In this document: positions 47,717 through 57,479 of the stretch, in pieces
Numbering within the stretch: position 1 is the first letter of the stretch
Layout of the letters: the number at the start of each line of letters is the position of its first letter
Source of the DNA: Hoeflea sp.
Lineage (GTDB): Bacteria; Pseudomonadota; Alphaproteobacteria; Rhizobiales; Rhizobiaceae
Direction: 5' to 3'
NCBI RefSeq assembly: GCF_002733955.1
Contig: NZ_NVXQ01000003.1
Coordinates: forward strand, 1 to 64,000
DNA: 64,000 nucleotides
Program-made: the position numbers and the translations under genes
The notes under the pieces: generated by a model
What the model saw: only the letters and a program-made list of their open reading frames with translations
Told to the model about the DNA's origin: nothing
Databases searched by the model: none

Positions 47717-48864
47717 GCTGCTCCCTTGCTGGTTTCACCGCCGAAAGCGGGATGAACAACTGCGCCACCATGGGTCAGTGCGGTAGCCTTGACCAATTCA
47801 TCCTCCATGTCGACCGAAACGGTCGCGGCTTCCTTGTCGATCATGGTGTCGAGGAAGGTCAGGAGGTTCTTGGCGTAAAGCAGCGAGGCACTTGCCGCGA
47901 TCTTGCCCGGCATGTTGAGAATGCCGATCACGGTCACGCCATCGACTGTCACGGTCTCGCCGGCCTTGGAGCCTTCGATATTGCCGCCGCGCTCCACCGC
48001 CAGATCAACCGCGACCGAGCCCAGGCGCATGCTTTTGAGCATGTCGCCAGAGATCAGCTTCGGCGCAGGGCGTCCTGGAATAAGTGCAGTGGTGATGACG
48101 ATATCCTGCTTGGAGATGTGATCGGCCACCAGCGCCGCCTGCTTGGCCTGGTATTCCTTCGACATTTCCTTGGCGTAGCCGCCGGAAGTCTCGGCCGCCT
48201 TGAACTCGTCGTCTTCGACCGCAATGAACTTGGCGCCAAGCGAGGCAACCTGTTCCTTTGCCGCCGGACGCACATCGGTAGCCGAAACAGCAGCACCCAG
48301 ACGACGCGCCGTGGCAATCGCCTGCAGGCCGGCAACACCGGCCCCCATGACGAACACCTTGGCAGCGGGCACCGTGCCTGCAGCTGTCATCATCATCGGC
48401 ATCGCGCGGTCAAACACATGCGCCGCCTCGATGACCGCCTGGTAACCGGCGAGGTTCGCCTGCGACGACAACACGTCCATCGACTGAGCCCGCGTGATAC
48501 GTGGCATCAGCTCCATGGCAAAGCTGGTCACACCGGCCTTGGCAAGCGCAGCGAGAGCTGCCTCATTGCCATAAGGATCCATTTGCGCCAGCACGATGGC
48601 ACCGGATTTCAGCGATTTGATCTCGGTCTCGGAAGGACGCCGTACTCGCAGCACCACGTCCGCCTTCTTGGCATCGGCTGCGGTTCCGGGCTTCGCACCG
48701 GCTGCGGCAAAATCTGCATCGGCGATCCGGGATTTCTCACCGGCGCCTTTCTGGACGATGACATCAAGACCAAGTGCGGTCATCTTCTTCACGGTCTCCG
48801 GCGATGCGGCGACACGCGATTCAAGCGAATCTGATTCTTTAGCTACAAAAACAGTGGCGCCCAC
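47713..48864 (-). CDS. pntAa: NAD(P) transhydrogenase alpha subunit, NAD-binding part
   Basis: 383 residues of alanine dehydrogenase/PNT fold, domain [21 protein letters not shown] at the start, the NAD motif [21 protein letters not shown] near 170 and the [15 protein letters not shown] region are intact. The GTG at 48864 is chosen because GGAGGGG lies 5 bases upstream; the longer frame to 48906 has no ribosome-binding site. Confidence 0.93.
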   Translation of the reverse strand: MGATVFVAKESDSLESRVAASPETVKKMTALGLDVIVQKGAGEKSRIADADFAAAGAKPGTAADAKKADVVLRVRRPSETEIKSLKSGAIVLAQMDPYGNEAALAALAKAGVTSFAMELMPRITRAQSMDVLSSQANLAGYQAVIEAAHVFDRAMPMMMTAAGTVPAAKVFVMGAGVAGLQAIATARRLGAAVSATDVRPAAKEQVASLGAKFIAVEDDEFKAAETSGGYAKEMSKEYQAKQAALVADHISKQDIVITTALIPGRPAPKLISGDMLKSMRLGSVAVDLAVERGGNIEGSKAGETVTVDGVTVIGILNMPGKIAASASLLYAKNLLTFLDTMIDKEAATVSVDMEDELVKATALTHGGAVVHPAFGGETSKGAA

Positions 48865-48944
48865 GAGAGCCCCTCCTCTGGCAAACAGAATGGGGCGCGT
48901 CAGCACGGTTCATCAATGACCCGCGCCAACGCGCAGCGAAGGGC

Positions 48945-49169
48945 TCAACGAGCGAGAAGGACGGCGCCGACGCTCAGAACGATAAATGCCAGAATACTGG
49001 TGATCGCGCCGGCACCAGTGAAGAAATAGATCGCCATGGCAATCAGCAAGGTCACGATGTGGATGGTTCCGTATTTCGCGCCGGCAAGGAACAAGTTGTA
49101 GGTTTTGTCGTGCTCGGCGTAATCCATAGCAGCCCCGGTTTCGACAGGACCGTTCATCTGTTCAGCCAT
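48945..49169 (-). CDS. aa3-type cytochrome c oxidase subunit IV
   Basis: 74 residues: a soluble N terminus ending YAEHDKTYNLFLAGAKYGTI and a C-terminal region with two hydrophobic stretches. This matches the small bacterial COX4 family seen in Paracoccus oxidase. It lies 80 bases upstream of pntAa on the same strand, a linkage common in alphaproteobacteria, while the other oxidase genes are elsewhere. GGGGAG lies 7 bases before the ATG at 49169. Confidence 0.85.
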   Translation of the reverse strand: MAEQMNGPVETGAAMDYAEHDKTYNLFLAGAKYGTIHIVTLLIAMAIYFFTGAGAITSILAFIVLSVGAVLLAR

Positions 49170-49317
49170 ATGATAGCTCCCCAATTGGCAAATTCATGGA
49201 GGGATTACACAAACCCCGGCCAATGTGCAATGGACATCAGGTCACAGCACGGTTGCGAAACCCCGATCCAATGCGCAAAGGCGCCATCTCCCGGTCCATG
49301 CAAAGCCCTGGCGGAAC

Positions 49318-50055
49318 TCAGCTGGCCTGCTGAAGCGCGTATCGTGCCGTCGGGCGGATTGTCAGCGGTGGCATCAGCAATTCCTGACGCGGAGCGAACA
49401 TCAGCCGACGCTCGCACAGCTGTGAATTGAAAAAGGGAAAGCGGTCATAGATTTTCTGCAGCTCGACATGTGCATTTGATGCATGCAGCTCGATATTGCT
49501 GTCGTATTTCTCAAAATAGCGCGGCTCCACAAGCGGATGTGAATTGAAGATTCGCTTGTAGAACGCCCGGTGGTTCGGCTTGATCACCGACAGGCAGTAA
49601 TCCGTCTTGAAATAGTCCGTCGCCATCGTCGCGACCCGCAAGGTCAGGTATGGCAGCGCCGGATATTCGCGCATGATATCCGGGTCGGCCGCAAATCTCA
49701 CAGGATCGATGAAGGTCTGCCCCGCATCAAGCAACGGGTTCATGACGTCCGGAAAATGCGAAACGGCAACACTGTCGCGCTCGGCCGACGTCACATGATG
49801 TACGCGAATGGTCGAGACCAACTGTTCGTCAAAGAAGATGCCCATCACGTGAGCATTTGGTTTGAAATCCAGGTCATCAATCAGCAGCGAACCGTTTTGC
49901 GGCGCGAGCCCGACCATGGTGAACGCCTTGTAGCGTATCCGTGCCACATCCTCGAGATCGTCCGCATTGTCGACGCGGCGATACTCAATGTTTTCGAGAA
50001 AACGCATTACACCTGCGCTGAACCCCGAGACTTTGGCTTGGGAGGCGTTGGTCAT
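49318..50055 (-). CDS. FeeM-type N-acyl amino acid synthase
   Basis: About 245 residues. The fold is GNAT-like, related to acyl-homoserine lactone synthases: RRVDNADDLEDVARIRYKAF, STIRVHHVTSAERDSVAVSHFPD, FIDPVRFAADPDI and VIKPNHRAFYKRIF. FeeM enzymes join long acyl chains from acyl carrier protein to an amino acid, giving possible signals or surfactants. Product and substrate here are unknown. The ATG at 50055 is preferred to the TTG at 50064, given GGAG 11 bases upstream. Single gene with CtrA-like sites in its promoter. Confidence 0.75.
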   Translation of the reverse strand: MTNASQAKVSGFSAGVMRFLENIEYRRVDNADDLEDVARIRYKAFTMVGLAPQNGSLLIDDLDFKPNAHVMGIFFDEQLVSTIRVHHVTSAERDSVAVSHFPDVMNPLLDAGQTFIDPVRFAADPDIMREYPALPYLTLRVATMATDYFKTDYCLSVIKPNHRAFYKRIFNSHPLVEPRYFEKYDSNIELHASNAHVELQKIYDRFPFFNSQLCERRLMFAPRQELLMPPLTIRPTARYALQQAS

Positions 50056-50097
50056 TGATGACAAATCTCCATCGTGATCTACGACGAAAGCTTATCG

Positions 50098-50112
50098 TTA
50101 AATTTGCGTTAA
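50098..50112. promoter_or_regulatory. CtrA-like site upstream of the FeeM gene
   Basis: TTAA-ATTTGCG-TTAA, a full match to the CtrA consensus TTAA-N7-TTAA, 43-57 bases before the start codon. A second partial site is at 50141-50155 (TTAA-CTATCTA-TTAG), and another TTAAC follows at 50158. CpdR, encoded in this window, is part of the same CtrA control circuit. Confidence 0.5.
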
Positions 50113-50274
50113 TCAATCGCAGCGCGTACCCAAAGACCGGTTAACTATCTATTAGGGTTAACGAACTCCGAAAATCGGTCGAAAAAACAATGCACCTATA
50201 AGAAAGTGCCGGGTAGAATTCATGATCGTGCTTTGGAGAGAAACCGCCGGCTGGCCCGGCAAGATCGCGTTGGC

Positions 50275-52602
50275 TCAGTTGCCCGACTGACGCGTCTGGC
50301 TTGATTGGCCGACAAGGGTCAGCTTGCGCGGATTGGCCGAAAGCTTGTTCGCCAGCTCTATGAAGGAGCCGTGCGGCATCGGAGTTCCAAAGATATAGCC
50401 CTGAATGATATCGGCGCAATTGTTGTCGCTGATCATAACTAGCTGGTCTTCGGTTTCCACGCCTTCAACAACCACCTCGAGCCCAAGCTCGCGCGCCAGG
50501 TGGACAACTCCGCGCAACAGCTTCAGTTTCTTGGGATCCTTGGTCAGATCCCTGACGAAGGAGCGGTCGATCTTGACCTTGTTGAGCGGCAGCATGTCGA
50601 GGTAGCTGAGGCTGGAATATCCGGTCCCGAAGTCGTCAATGGCAATGGACATGCCCATGGACCTGAGTTCCGTCAGGATTTCGCGCGCGGTCTTGAGGTC
50701 ATCCATGAGACCGCTCTCGGTAATTTCCAGCTGCAGCCTGCCCGGCGCCAGGTTGGCGCGATCAAGCGCATCGGCGATAACGGAAATGATTGCCCGGTCA
50801 TTGAGATCATGCGCCGAGAGATTGACCGAGACCTGCAGGTCACCCTGCCAGTTGGCGGCATCCTGGACAGCGCGGTCGATGACGCAGCGGGTCAGCTCGC
50901 TGATGATGCCCATTTCCTCTGCAAGAGGAATGTAGACGGCTGGCGACACAGGACCAAGTTCCGGGTGAATCCAGCGCGACAGTGCTTCGGCGCCAACGAT
51001 ACGGGTGCCCTGCGGATTGAACATCGGCTGATAGAACAGATCCATGGACTGGGTCCGGATCGCCTCTCGCAGCGCGGCTTTCATGCCCTGCCGTTCGGAA
51101 TAGCGCTGATCCATGGACTCCTCGAACAGGGTCCAGCGGTTCTTGTCACGGCGCTTGGCTTCATAGAGCGCCAGATCAGCCTGAATATGCATCTCTTCGA
51201 GCTGCACGTCGGCCACCGGCGACATGACGACACCACCCGACATGCTGATAAACAGCTTGTGGCCATCGATGATGTAGGTGCCCCGCAATGTATCGATGAC
51301 ATGGTCCATCGTCGCGTGAAGATCGTCGACATCCGTCACTTGCGGCATGAACAGCACGAATTCGTCACCGCCGAAACGCGAGACAACGAAACTCTGCCGC
51401 GAAAGCGACCGAAGTCTGTTGGCAATCGCACACAAAAGCTTGTCGCCGTTGACATGGCCCATCATGTCGTTGACGTGCTTGAAATCATCAATATCAAGAA
51501 CCGCAAGCGCCAGATTATGGTCCGGCTGCGCGTTAGCGACCTTCAGACCCACAACTTCCTTGAACCAGGACCGGTTGGGCAGATTGGTCAAATTGTCAAA
51601 GCGCGCCATGTGCAGGATGCGCTTTTCCGACTGGATACGTTCCGACACATCTTCAAAGATCAGGACCACGCCCTTTTCGCCGCGGAACCGGGCGGTAAAT
51701 TCCAGCCATGTGTTCTTGTCGAAGCGCACCAGCGCCCTGCTGTCCCGGCCAGAGAGCAGGCTCTCGAGGTGCTCATTGATCTGAACTACGTTTTCCTTGG
51801 CGATGACGCCACTACGAGTGCCGAGCCGCAAGGCGGCTTTCATCGCGCGACCCGTCAGGTCGGTGGTTCTGTCAATTCTGAAGAACTCGCGCGCCTTCCG
51901 GTTGGCAACTTCGATCCGGCCGTCACCATCAAGCATGAACAAGCCATGCGACATGTTGTTGAGCGCGGTATCAAATCGCTCGGCGAGCTCCGAGGTTTTC
52001 CGTTCGGCAGTCACTGAGTTGAACAGGAAATCCCGCACGCCGTTCGCCATCGAACGCGTTGTCAGGAACAGCGGCAGCAACAGCACGGCCAGCACCATCA
52101 TGAACGGATCCCGCGCCATCACAAACCCAGCCATCATGGGCAGGCAGGCTGCGAGGATGATCATGTCGACGTTGAGCTTGGATCCGAAATTGCGGCCAAC
52201 CACGGAAATCATTGTCGCCACGGTCACAGATATCGCGGCAAGTTCGGCAAACGGATCCTGCGCCATGACAAGCGCGTGGCCACACACCGTGCCGAGCAGA
52301 AAGGCGGCAACCAGGGAACCCGCCACATAGCGCTTTTCCCAGCGCAACGTGTCCTTGAGCGTGAACGTCGACTTGTCCACCCGGTCGAAGGCCATCATGT
52401 CTAGATTTCGGACAAACCAGGTCGCAAACAGCGCAATCGCGGCGTAGAGATAAAACGGATCATCAATACGCAGATAGATCGCCAGCGTGGTGACAAGATG
52501 CGCGACCATGCCCGCAGCCAGTGTGCCCCGCTTGTGGTAAAGCGAGGCTACAAAGGACAGACGTACTTCGTCTGCAAATGATGTGCTGTCTGCGGATGGC
52601 AT
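50275..52602 (-). CDS. Membrane GGDEF-EAL cyclic-di-GMP protein with PAS domain
   Basis: 775 residues. About five membrane helices (1-195), a PAS-like domain (about 215-320: FDTALNNMSHGLFMLDGDGR), a GGDEF domain (about 335-500, FGGDEFVLF intact) and an EAL domain (about 515-755, GAEALSRW, TESGLM, DDFGTGYSSLSYL, VVVEGVET). Both catalytic motifs look active, so it could make or break down c-di-GMP. The ATG at 52602 has AGGGA 9 bases upstream; GTG at 52608 is possible. Confidence 0.92.
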   Translation of the reverse strand: MPSADSTSFADEVRLSFVASLYHKRGTLAAGMVAHLVTTLAIYLRIDDPFYLYAAIALFATWFVRNLDMMAFDRVDKSTFTLKDTLRWEKRYVAGSLVAAFLLGTVCGHALVMAQDPFAELAAISVTVATMISVVGRNFGSKLNVDMIILAACLPMMAGFVMARDPFMMVLAVLLLPLFLTTRSMANGVRDFLFNSVTAERKTSELAERFDTALNNMSHGLFMLDGDGRIEVANRKAREFFRIDRTTDLTGRAMKAALRLGTRSGVIAKENVVQINEHLESLLSGRDSRALVRFDKNTWLEFTARFRGEKGVVLIFEDVSERIQSEKRILHMARFDNLTNLPNRSWFKEVVGLKVANAQPDHNLALAVLDIDDFKHVNDMMGHVNGDKLLCAIANRLRSLSRQSFVVSRFGGDEFVLFMPQVTDVDDLHATMDHVIDTLRGTYIIDGHKLFISMSGGVVMSPVADVQLEEMHIQADLALYEAKRRDKNRWTLFEESMDQRYSERQGMKAALREAIRTQSMDLFYQPMFNPQGTRIVGAEALSRWIHPELGPVSPAVYIPLAEEMGIISELTRCVIDRAVQDAANWQGDLQVSVNLSAHDLNDRAIISVIADALDRANLAPGRLQLEITESGLMDDLKTAREILTELRSMGMSIAIDDFGTGYSSLSYLDMLPLNKVKIDRSFVRDLTKDPKKLKLLRGVVHLARELGLEVVVEGVETEDQLVMISDNNCADIIQGYIFGTPMPHGSFIELANKLSANPRKLTLVGQSSQTRQSGN

Positions 52603-52701
52603 GAACACTTATCCCTGAATCTGAGACAGCAACATACCAAACGGAGATTAAGAACACATTTACCCAGGCCCCAATTTGAGCTGCAAAGACAACGAACTAC
52701 C

Positions 52702-52713
52702 GATTCCGGAATC
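52702..52713. promoter_or_regulatory. 12-bp palindrome upstream of the GGDEF-EAL gene
   Basis: GATTCC-GGAATC, a perfect palindrome about 100 bases before the start codon, in the short gap between this gene and the indolepyruvate oxidoreductase stop. Operator candidate only. Confidence 0.3.
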
Positions 52714-52760
52714 TGGGTTAACATTCTCAAAATTAGAGGTTGCTAAACGAACAGACGCAA

Positions 52761-55700
52761 TTATTCGGCGGCAACGGACATGGCGTATTGTATATTTTTT
52801 AGAATTGAATGCTTAACAATTTCCTTTTCAGGATAAACCTCTTCAAAATTCCTCTGTTTAACATGCCCGTAACCTTTGATTTTCGCGGGATAGGAGAGAA
52901 ATTCAGCCATTTTCACGGAATTTTCTTTCGTGAGAACCTGACTCATTTGCCCCAATTCATCGACAAAGTCAGCCAGAATCTGCCGCTCCAGACGCCTCTC
53001 GGCGCTGTAACCGAACACATCCAGTGGCGTACCGCGCAAAACCTTGAGCGTCGACAGTAAAGGGAAAAGCATTGCCATTCCGCGCCCGAATGTCGTCTTT
53101 ACGGGATGCCCCTTGCTATCCTTCCGCCCCAGGACCGGCGGCGCCATGTGGTACTCGAGCCTGTCATAGCTCTCGAACTGCTTGCCGAGCTGGCGCTTGA
53201 AGCTGCCATCACTGTAAAGCCTCGCCACCTCGTACTCATCCTTGATCGCCATCAGCTTGAACAGCGACCTTGCCGCGGCTTCAGACACCGGACCGGCCTT
53301 GCCCGTTGCCAACTCTTCAGCTTCGACCAGCGGCCGCAGCTTGTCGCGGTACTTCGCAGCCCATGCCTTGTTCTGATAGTCCTGCAGGAATTCGGCACGA
53401 CGCTCGATAATATCGGCAACCGTTTGCTCCAGCTTAGTCTTTGGCTCGGCATGCTGGTCGGACACAAGAGCCTCCACCGATGCCGGATCATGCGCTGCCT
53501 TGCGACCCCAGCGAAACGCTTCGATGTTCATTTTTACCGACTGGCCATTGAGCCGGATGGCTTCCTCGACCGAGGCCGGCGATAGCGGGAGTGCGCCTTT
53601 CTGCGACGCCATCCCGAGCATGAACATGTTGGCGGCAATCGCATTGCCGAACAGGCGCGTGGCGGCAACCGTCGCGTTGAAGAAACTGGTTTTCTCGGCG
53701 CCCGCCGCCTTGACGATCGCCCGCTTGAGCCGCTCGGTCGGCAAGGAGAAATCCGCGTTGCGGGTAAAGTCGCCGGGCATCACTTCACTGGTGTTGACCA
53801 GGAAAGCGGTTTCGCCTTCACGAACTGATGTCAGCACCTTGCGCGATCCCGAAACCACCAGGTCGCAGCCCAGGATCAGATCGGCCTTGCCGGCCGAAAT
53901 CCGGATGGCCTGGATCTCTGCCGGCGTGCGGGCAATCCGCACATGCGAAAACACCGCCCCGCCCTTCTGGGCCAGGCCGGCCATGTCGATCATGCCGCAG
54001 CCCTTGCCTTCGAGATGCGCCGCCATTCCCAGTATTGCGCCAATGGTGACGACGCCGGTGCCGCCGACACCGTCGATGATCGACGCCCATCCGCTCTCGA
54101 GCGAGGCGATTTCCGGTTCCGGCAATCCCTCCAGCGGATCCGGCGCGGACTTGAGCACGCTCGTGTCGGTCTTGCGGATACGGGCCCCATACACGGTCAC
54201 GAAAGACGGACAGAACCCGTCGGTGCAGGAAAAGTCCTTGTTGCAGCTCGACTGGTCGATCTTGCGCTTGCGACCGAATTCGGTCTCGACCGGTTGGATC
54301 GAGACGCAGTTCGACTTGACGCCGCAATCTCCGCAACCTTCGCAGACCAGTTCGTTGATGATCACCCGCTTGTCCGGATCGGGAAAGGTGCCGCGCTTGC
54401 GGCGCCGGCGCTTCTCCGCTGCACAGGTCTGGTCGTAGATCAGCACGGTCACGCCGGGAACATCGCGCAGTTCGCGCTGCACCGCATCCATTTCCGAACG
54501 GTGATGAACACTCATCATCGGCGGCCAGGCGGTCCCCGCCGGGTACCGGTCAGGCTCATCACTGACCAGCGCGATCCGCTCCACGCCCTCGGCGCGCACC
54601 TGCCGCGCAATCGCGTCAACCGTCAGGCCGCCTTCATGAGTCTGGCCGCCGGTCATCGCGACGGCGTCATTGTAAAGGATCTTGTAGGTGATGTTGGCCT
54701 TTGAGGCGATGGCAAAGCGCAGCGCCAGCACACCCGAATGATTGTAGGTGCCGTCGCCTAGATTCTGGAAAATGTGGTTGCGCGTGGTGAACGGCGCCTG
54801 GCCGACCCATTGCGCGCCCTCGCCTCCCATCTGGGTGAAGCCAGAGGTGTCGCGGTCCATCCACAACGACATGAAGTGACAGCCGATGCCAGCGGCAGCC
54901 ACGGACCCTTCGGGAACCTTGGTCGAGGAATTATGCGGGCATCCCGAGCAGAAATAGGGCGTCCGCGAGGCCACGTCCGACACGCTTGCCAGCATGCTCT
55001 GGAACTGGCGGATGCGCTTGACCTTGGCGTCGATGTCCTCGGCGTGGCCAACCACCTTGAGCACGCGCTCACCGACCGCAACGGCAATATCGTTGGGATC
55101 AAGCGCGCCCTTGACCGGGAACAGCCACTCGCCGCGTTCGTCCCGCTTGCCCACCACCACGGGCTGCCGAGCGGTTCCGTAAAGCGCTTCACGCAACTGG
55201 CTTTCGAGCAGCGAGCGCTTCTCCTCGACGACGATGACCATATCCAGGCCATCGACGAACTCGGTCATGTCGGCCAGGTCGAACGGCCACGGACAGGCAA
55301 CCTTGTAAAGCCGGACACCGATCTGGTTGGCCCGCGCCTCGTCAATGCCCAGATCATCGAGCGCCTGGCGCACATCCAGATAATTCTTGCCCACCGTCAG
55401 AATGCCAATCCTGGCGTTGGCGCCGCCCGAATAGACGATCCGGTTGAGGCCGTTCGCGCGAATATAGGCGCTTGCTGCATCGCGCTTGAATTCATGCAGC
55501 CGCATTTCCTGACCGAGGAAATCCAGGTCATTGGCGCGGATGTTGAGGCCGCCGGGCGGCATGGTGAAGTCCGGCAGGATGATCTTGAGCCGGTCGAGCC
55601 CCGCCTCCACCGACGCCGTAGACTCCACGTTGTCCTTGACGCATTTGAGCGCCGCCCAGGTTCCCGCGAAGCGGGACATCGCAAACCCGTGCAGGCCGTA

Positions 55701-56243
55701 ATCGATCATCTCCTGCACGCCGGCCGGATTGAGGATCGGGATCATCGTGTCAATGAAATTGAACTCGGTCTGGTGCGCGTTGGTCGAGCTTTCCGCCGTA
55801 TGGTCGTCGCCCATCAGCGCCAGCACGCCTCCATGCTTGGATGAACCGGCCAGGTTTGCGTGACGAAACACGTCGCCTGACCGGTCCACGCCCGGCCCCT
55901 TGCCGTACCACAGCGAAAACACGCCATCATACTTGCCGGTACCGTCCAGGCCCGACTGCTGCGTCCCCCAGCAGGCTGTCGCTGCCAGTTCCTCGTTCAG
56001 TCCGGGCTGAAACACGATGTTGTGCTCGCTCAGTGAGCGCTGCGCACGCATGATCTGCTGGTCAAGCCCGCCAAGCGGCGAACCACGGTAACCGGAAACG
56101 AAGCCTGCCGTGTTGAGACCCGCAAGACGGTCTCGCTCATGCTGCATCATCATGAGCCGGACAACGGCTTGTGACCCGGTCACGAATATCCTGTCCTTGC
56201 TCAGGTCGAATTTGTCGTCGAGCGAAACATCATGCAGTGTCAT
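52761..56243 (-). CDS. Indolepyruvate ferredoxin oxidoreductase, fused large form
   Basis: 1160 residues. The pyrimidine/TPP-type alpha half (about 1-640) includes GYRGSPLGGLDQQI near the start and PYFCSGCPHNSSTK. A ferredoxin-type cysteine cluster (CEGCGDCGVKSNC) and further cysteines (CNKDFSCTDGFCP) follow near 650-700, then a gamma-type domain (about 735-930, GVGGTGVVTIGAIL). It oxidises aryl pyruvates or branched 2-oxoacids to acyl-CoA with ferredoxin as acceptor, after amino acid transamination. GGAG lies 7 bases before the ATG. The fused single-gene form is common in alphaproteobacteria and betaproteobacteria. Confidence 0.9.
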   Translation of the reverse strand: MTLHDVSLDDKFDLSKDRIFVTGSQAVVRLMMMQHERDRLAGLNTAGFVSGYRGSPLGGLDQQIMRAQRSLSEHNIVFQPGLNEELAATACWGTQQSGLDGTGKYDGVFSLWYGKGPGVDRSGDVFRHANLAGSSKHGGVLALMGDDHTAESSTNAHQTEFNFIDTMIPILNPAGVQEMIDYGLHGFAMSRFAGTWAALKCVKDNVESTASVEAGLDRLKIILPDFTMPPGGLNIRANDLDFLGQEMRLHEFKRDAASAYIRANGLNRIVYSGGANARIGILTVGKNYLDVRQALDDLGIDEARANQIGVRLYKVACPWPFDLADMTEFVDGLDMVIVVEEKRSLLESQLREALYGTARQPVVVGKRDERGEWLFPVKGALDPNDIAVAVGERVLKVVGHAEDIDAKVKRIRQFQSMLASVSDVASRTPYFCSGCPHNSSTKVPEGSVAAAGIGCHFMSLWMDRDTSGFTQMGGEGAQWVGQAPFTTRNHIFQNLGDGTYNHSGVLALRFAIASKANITYKILYNDAVAMTGGQTHEGGLTVDAIARQVRAEGVERIALVSDEPDRYPAGTAWPPMMSVHHRSEMDAVQRELRDVPGVTVLIYDQTCAAEKRRRRKRGTFPDPDKRVIINELVCEGCGDCGVKSNCVSIQPVETEFGRKRKIDQSSCNKDFSCTDGFCPSFVTVYGARIRKTDTSVLKSAPDPLEGLPEPEIASLESGWASIIDGVGGTGVVTIGAILGMAAHLEGKGCGMIDMAGLAQKGGAVFSHVRIARTPAEIQAIRISAGKADLILGCDLVVSGSRKVLTSVREGETAFLVNTSEVMPGDFTRNADFSLPTERLKRAIVKAAGAEKTSFFNATVAATRLFGNAIAANMFMLGMASQKGALPLSPASVEEAIRLNGQSVKMNIEAFRWGRKAAHDPASVEALVSDQHAEPKTKLEQTVADIIERRAEFLQDYQNKAWAAKYRDKLRPLVEAEELATGKAGPVSEAAARSLFKLMAIKDEYEVARLYSDGSFKRQLGKQFESYDRLEYHMAPPVLGRKDSKGHPVKTTFGRGMAMLFPLLSTLKVLRGTPLDVFGYSAERRLERQILADFVDELGQMSQVLTKENSVKMAEFLSYPAKIKGYGHVKQRNFEEVYPEKEIVKHSILKNIQYAMSVAAE

Positions 56244-56457
56244 TTACAGTCTCCTCAAACTGTTCCCGCCTAGCGCGGAGCTGCCCCCCAACCCCGCCAC
56301 GGACATTCTCCCGGTCCGCAAGCCTTGAGCTGATATTTGAGCCAGATGGCGCAGTGGTCAATCGAATTCATGCGCGATGCGGGACTGCGCAATCAGATGC
56401 CTGGCTGGCCGCCGCAAACGAAACTATCTGTCGCCAACAACGACAGTGGCGACCGAT

Positions 56458-57228
56458 TTAGCGGCCGATGGAGTGGCCGCCGTCGACGACAATCGAACTT
56501 CCGGTCATGAAAGCGCTGGCTTTTGACGCGAGCAGCAGCACAACGCCGTCAAGGTCATGGGCCTCCCCCAGCCGTCCCGTTGGGTTTTGCCCGGCCATCA
56601 CCCCGGCGCCCGGGCCTTTCAGGAAAGGCGCGGTCAGATCCGTGTCAAACCAGCCGGGTCGGATTTCGTTCACCCTGATCCCGTGCTTGGCCCACTCCAG
56701 AGCAAGGCTCTTGGTAATCTGGCTGACAGCCGCCTTGGAGGCGCCGTAAGCCGCCACCTGACGCATCGGAATATCCGACAATATGCTGGATATGTTGATG
56801 ATCGACCCGCCGCGCCCATCCCGTATCATGCGGCGGGCCGCTTCCTGCGCGACTATCAGGACACTGTCGACATTGATTGACAGCACTTTGCGGATGGTAT
56901 CGCGCTCAAGATGTGTCGCTTTGTCGCGATGCGCTATCCCTGCATTGTTGATCAGCACGCTGACCGGACCAAGCGCCGCCTCCACCTTGTCAAACGCCTG
57001 GCAAATGGCCTCGTCACAGCGAACATCCAGCGCAACCGCGATTGCTTGCCCACCCATCGCCACGATCGTGGTAACGGCGGTCTCCAGGCTGGCTTTATCA
57101 TTGTCGGCAAGCGCAATCTTGGCACCGTTTGCGGCAAGCGCCCGGGCCATCGCGAGGCCAAGTCCGGAGCCGCCGCCCGTCACCAGCACGATCTCGTTTG
57201 AAACGTCGAACAACTCGCTCCTGTGCAC
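56458..57228 (-). CDS. Short-chain dehydrogenase/reductase
   Basis: 256 residues of the classical SDR family. Cofactor motif VTGGGSGLGLAMA near 17-29, NNAGIAHRD, the catalytic Ser (NISSILSD), and Tyr and Lys in YGASKAAV. DN at the end of the second strand (ALADNDKAS) points to NAD(H) rather than NADP(H). The substrate is unknown. The GTG at 57228 after GGGGGCAGAG gives the normal length; the frame is open to 57288. It is not clearly co-transcribed with its neighbour. Confidence 0.82.
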   Translation of the reverse strand: MHRSELFDVSNEIVLVTGGGSGLGLAMARALAANGAKIALADNDKASLETAVTTIVAMGGQAIAVALDVRCDEAICQAFDKVEAALGPVSVLINNAGIAHRDKATHLERDTIRKVLSINVDSVLIVAQEAARRMIRDGRGGSIINISSILSDIPMRQVAAYGASKAAVSQITKSLALEWAKHGIRVNEIRPGWFDTDLTAPFLKGPGAGVMAGQNPTGRLGEAHDLDGVVLLLASKASAFMTGSSIVVDGGHSIGR

Positions 57229-57440
57229 CTCTGCCCCCTGTTTCCATCCCGGACAAGCGGTATAGCTGCACTGACCGGCAGAGGCCACAGCCGCCGCTCA
57301 TCTAACTGGTAAAACAAATGCACCACTCGTTGCGTTTCATGTAGTTTTCCTGATATGGGCTGGCGCAACACCATCCAGCTGCTATGGATGATGCAAAATG
57401 GGAACGATGGTTGATCACACTCCGATTTAACGGAGGTGAC

Positions 57441-57479
57441 ATGGCCAGGAGGGCAATATGGGAAGTCTTTTGGCATTGA
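57441..57479 (+). CDS. Short upstream ORF overlapping dctQ
   Basis: ATG at 57441, preceded by GGAGGTGA (57432-57439), a near full complement to the 16S tail, opens a 12-codon frame MARRAIWEVFWH ending at 57479. The dctQ ribosome-binding site (AGGAGGG, 57448-57454) and start (57458) lie inside it in another frame. A translation-control leader peptide is possible; a chance frame is the alternative. Confidence 0.4.
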   Translation: MARRAIWEVFWH

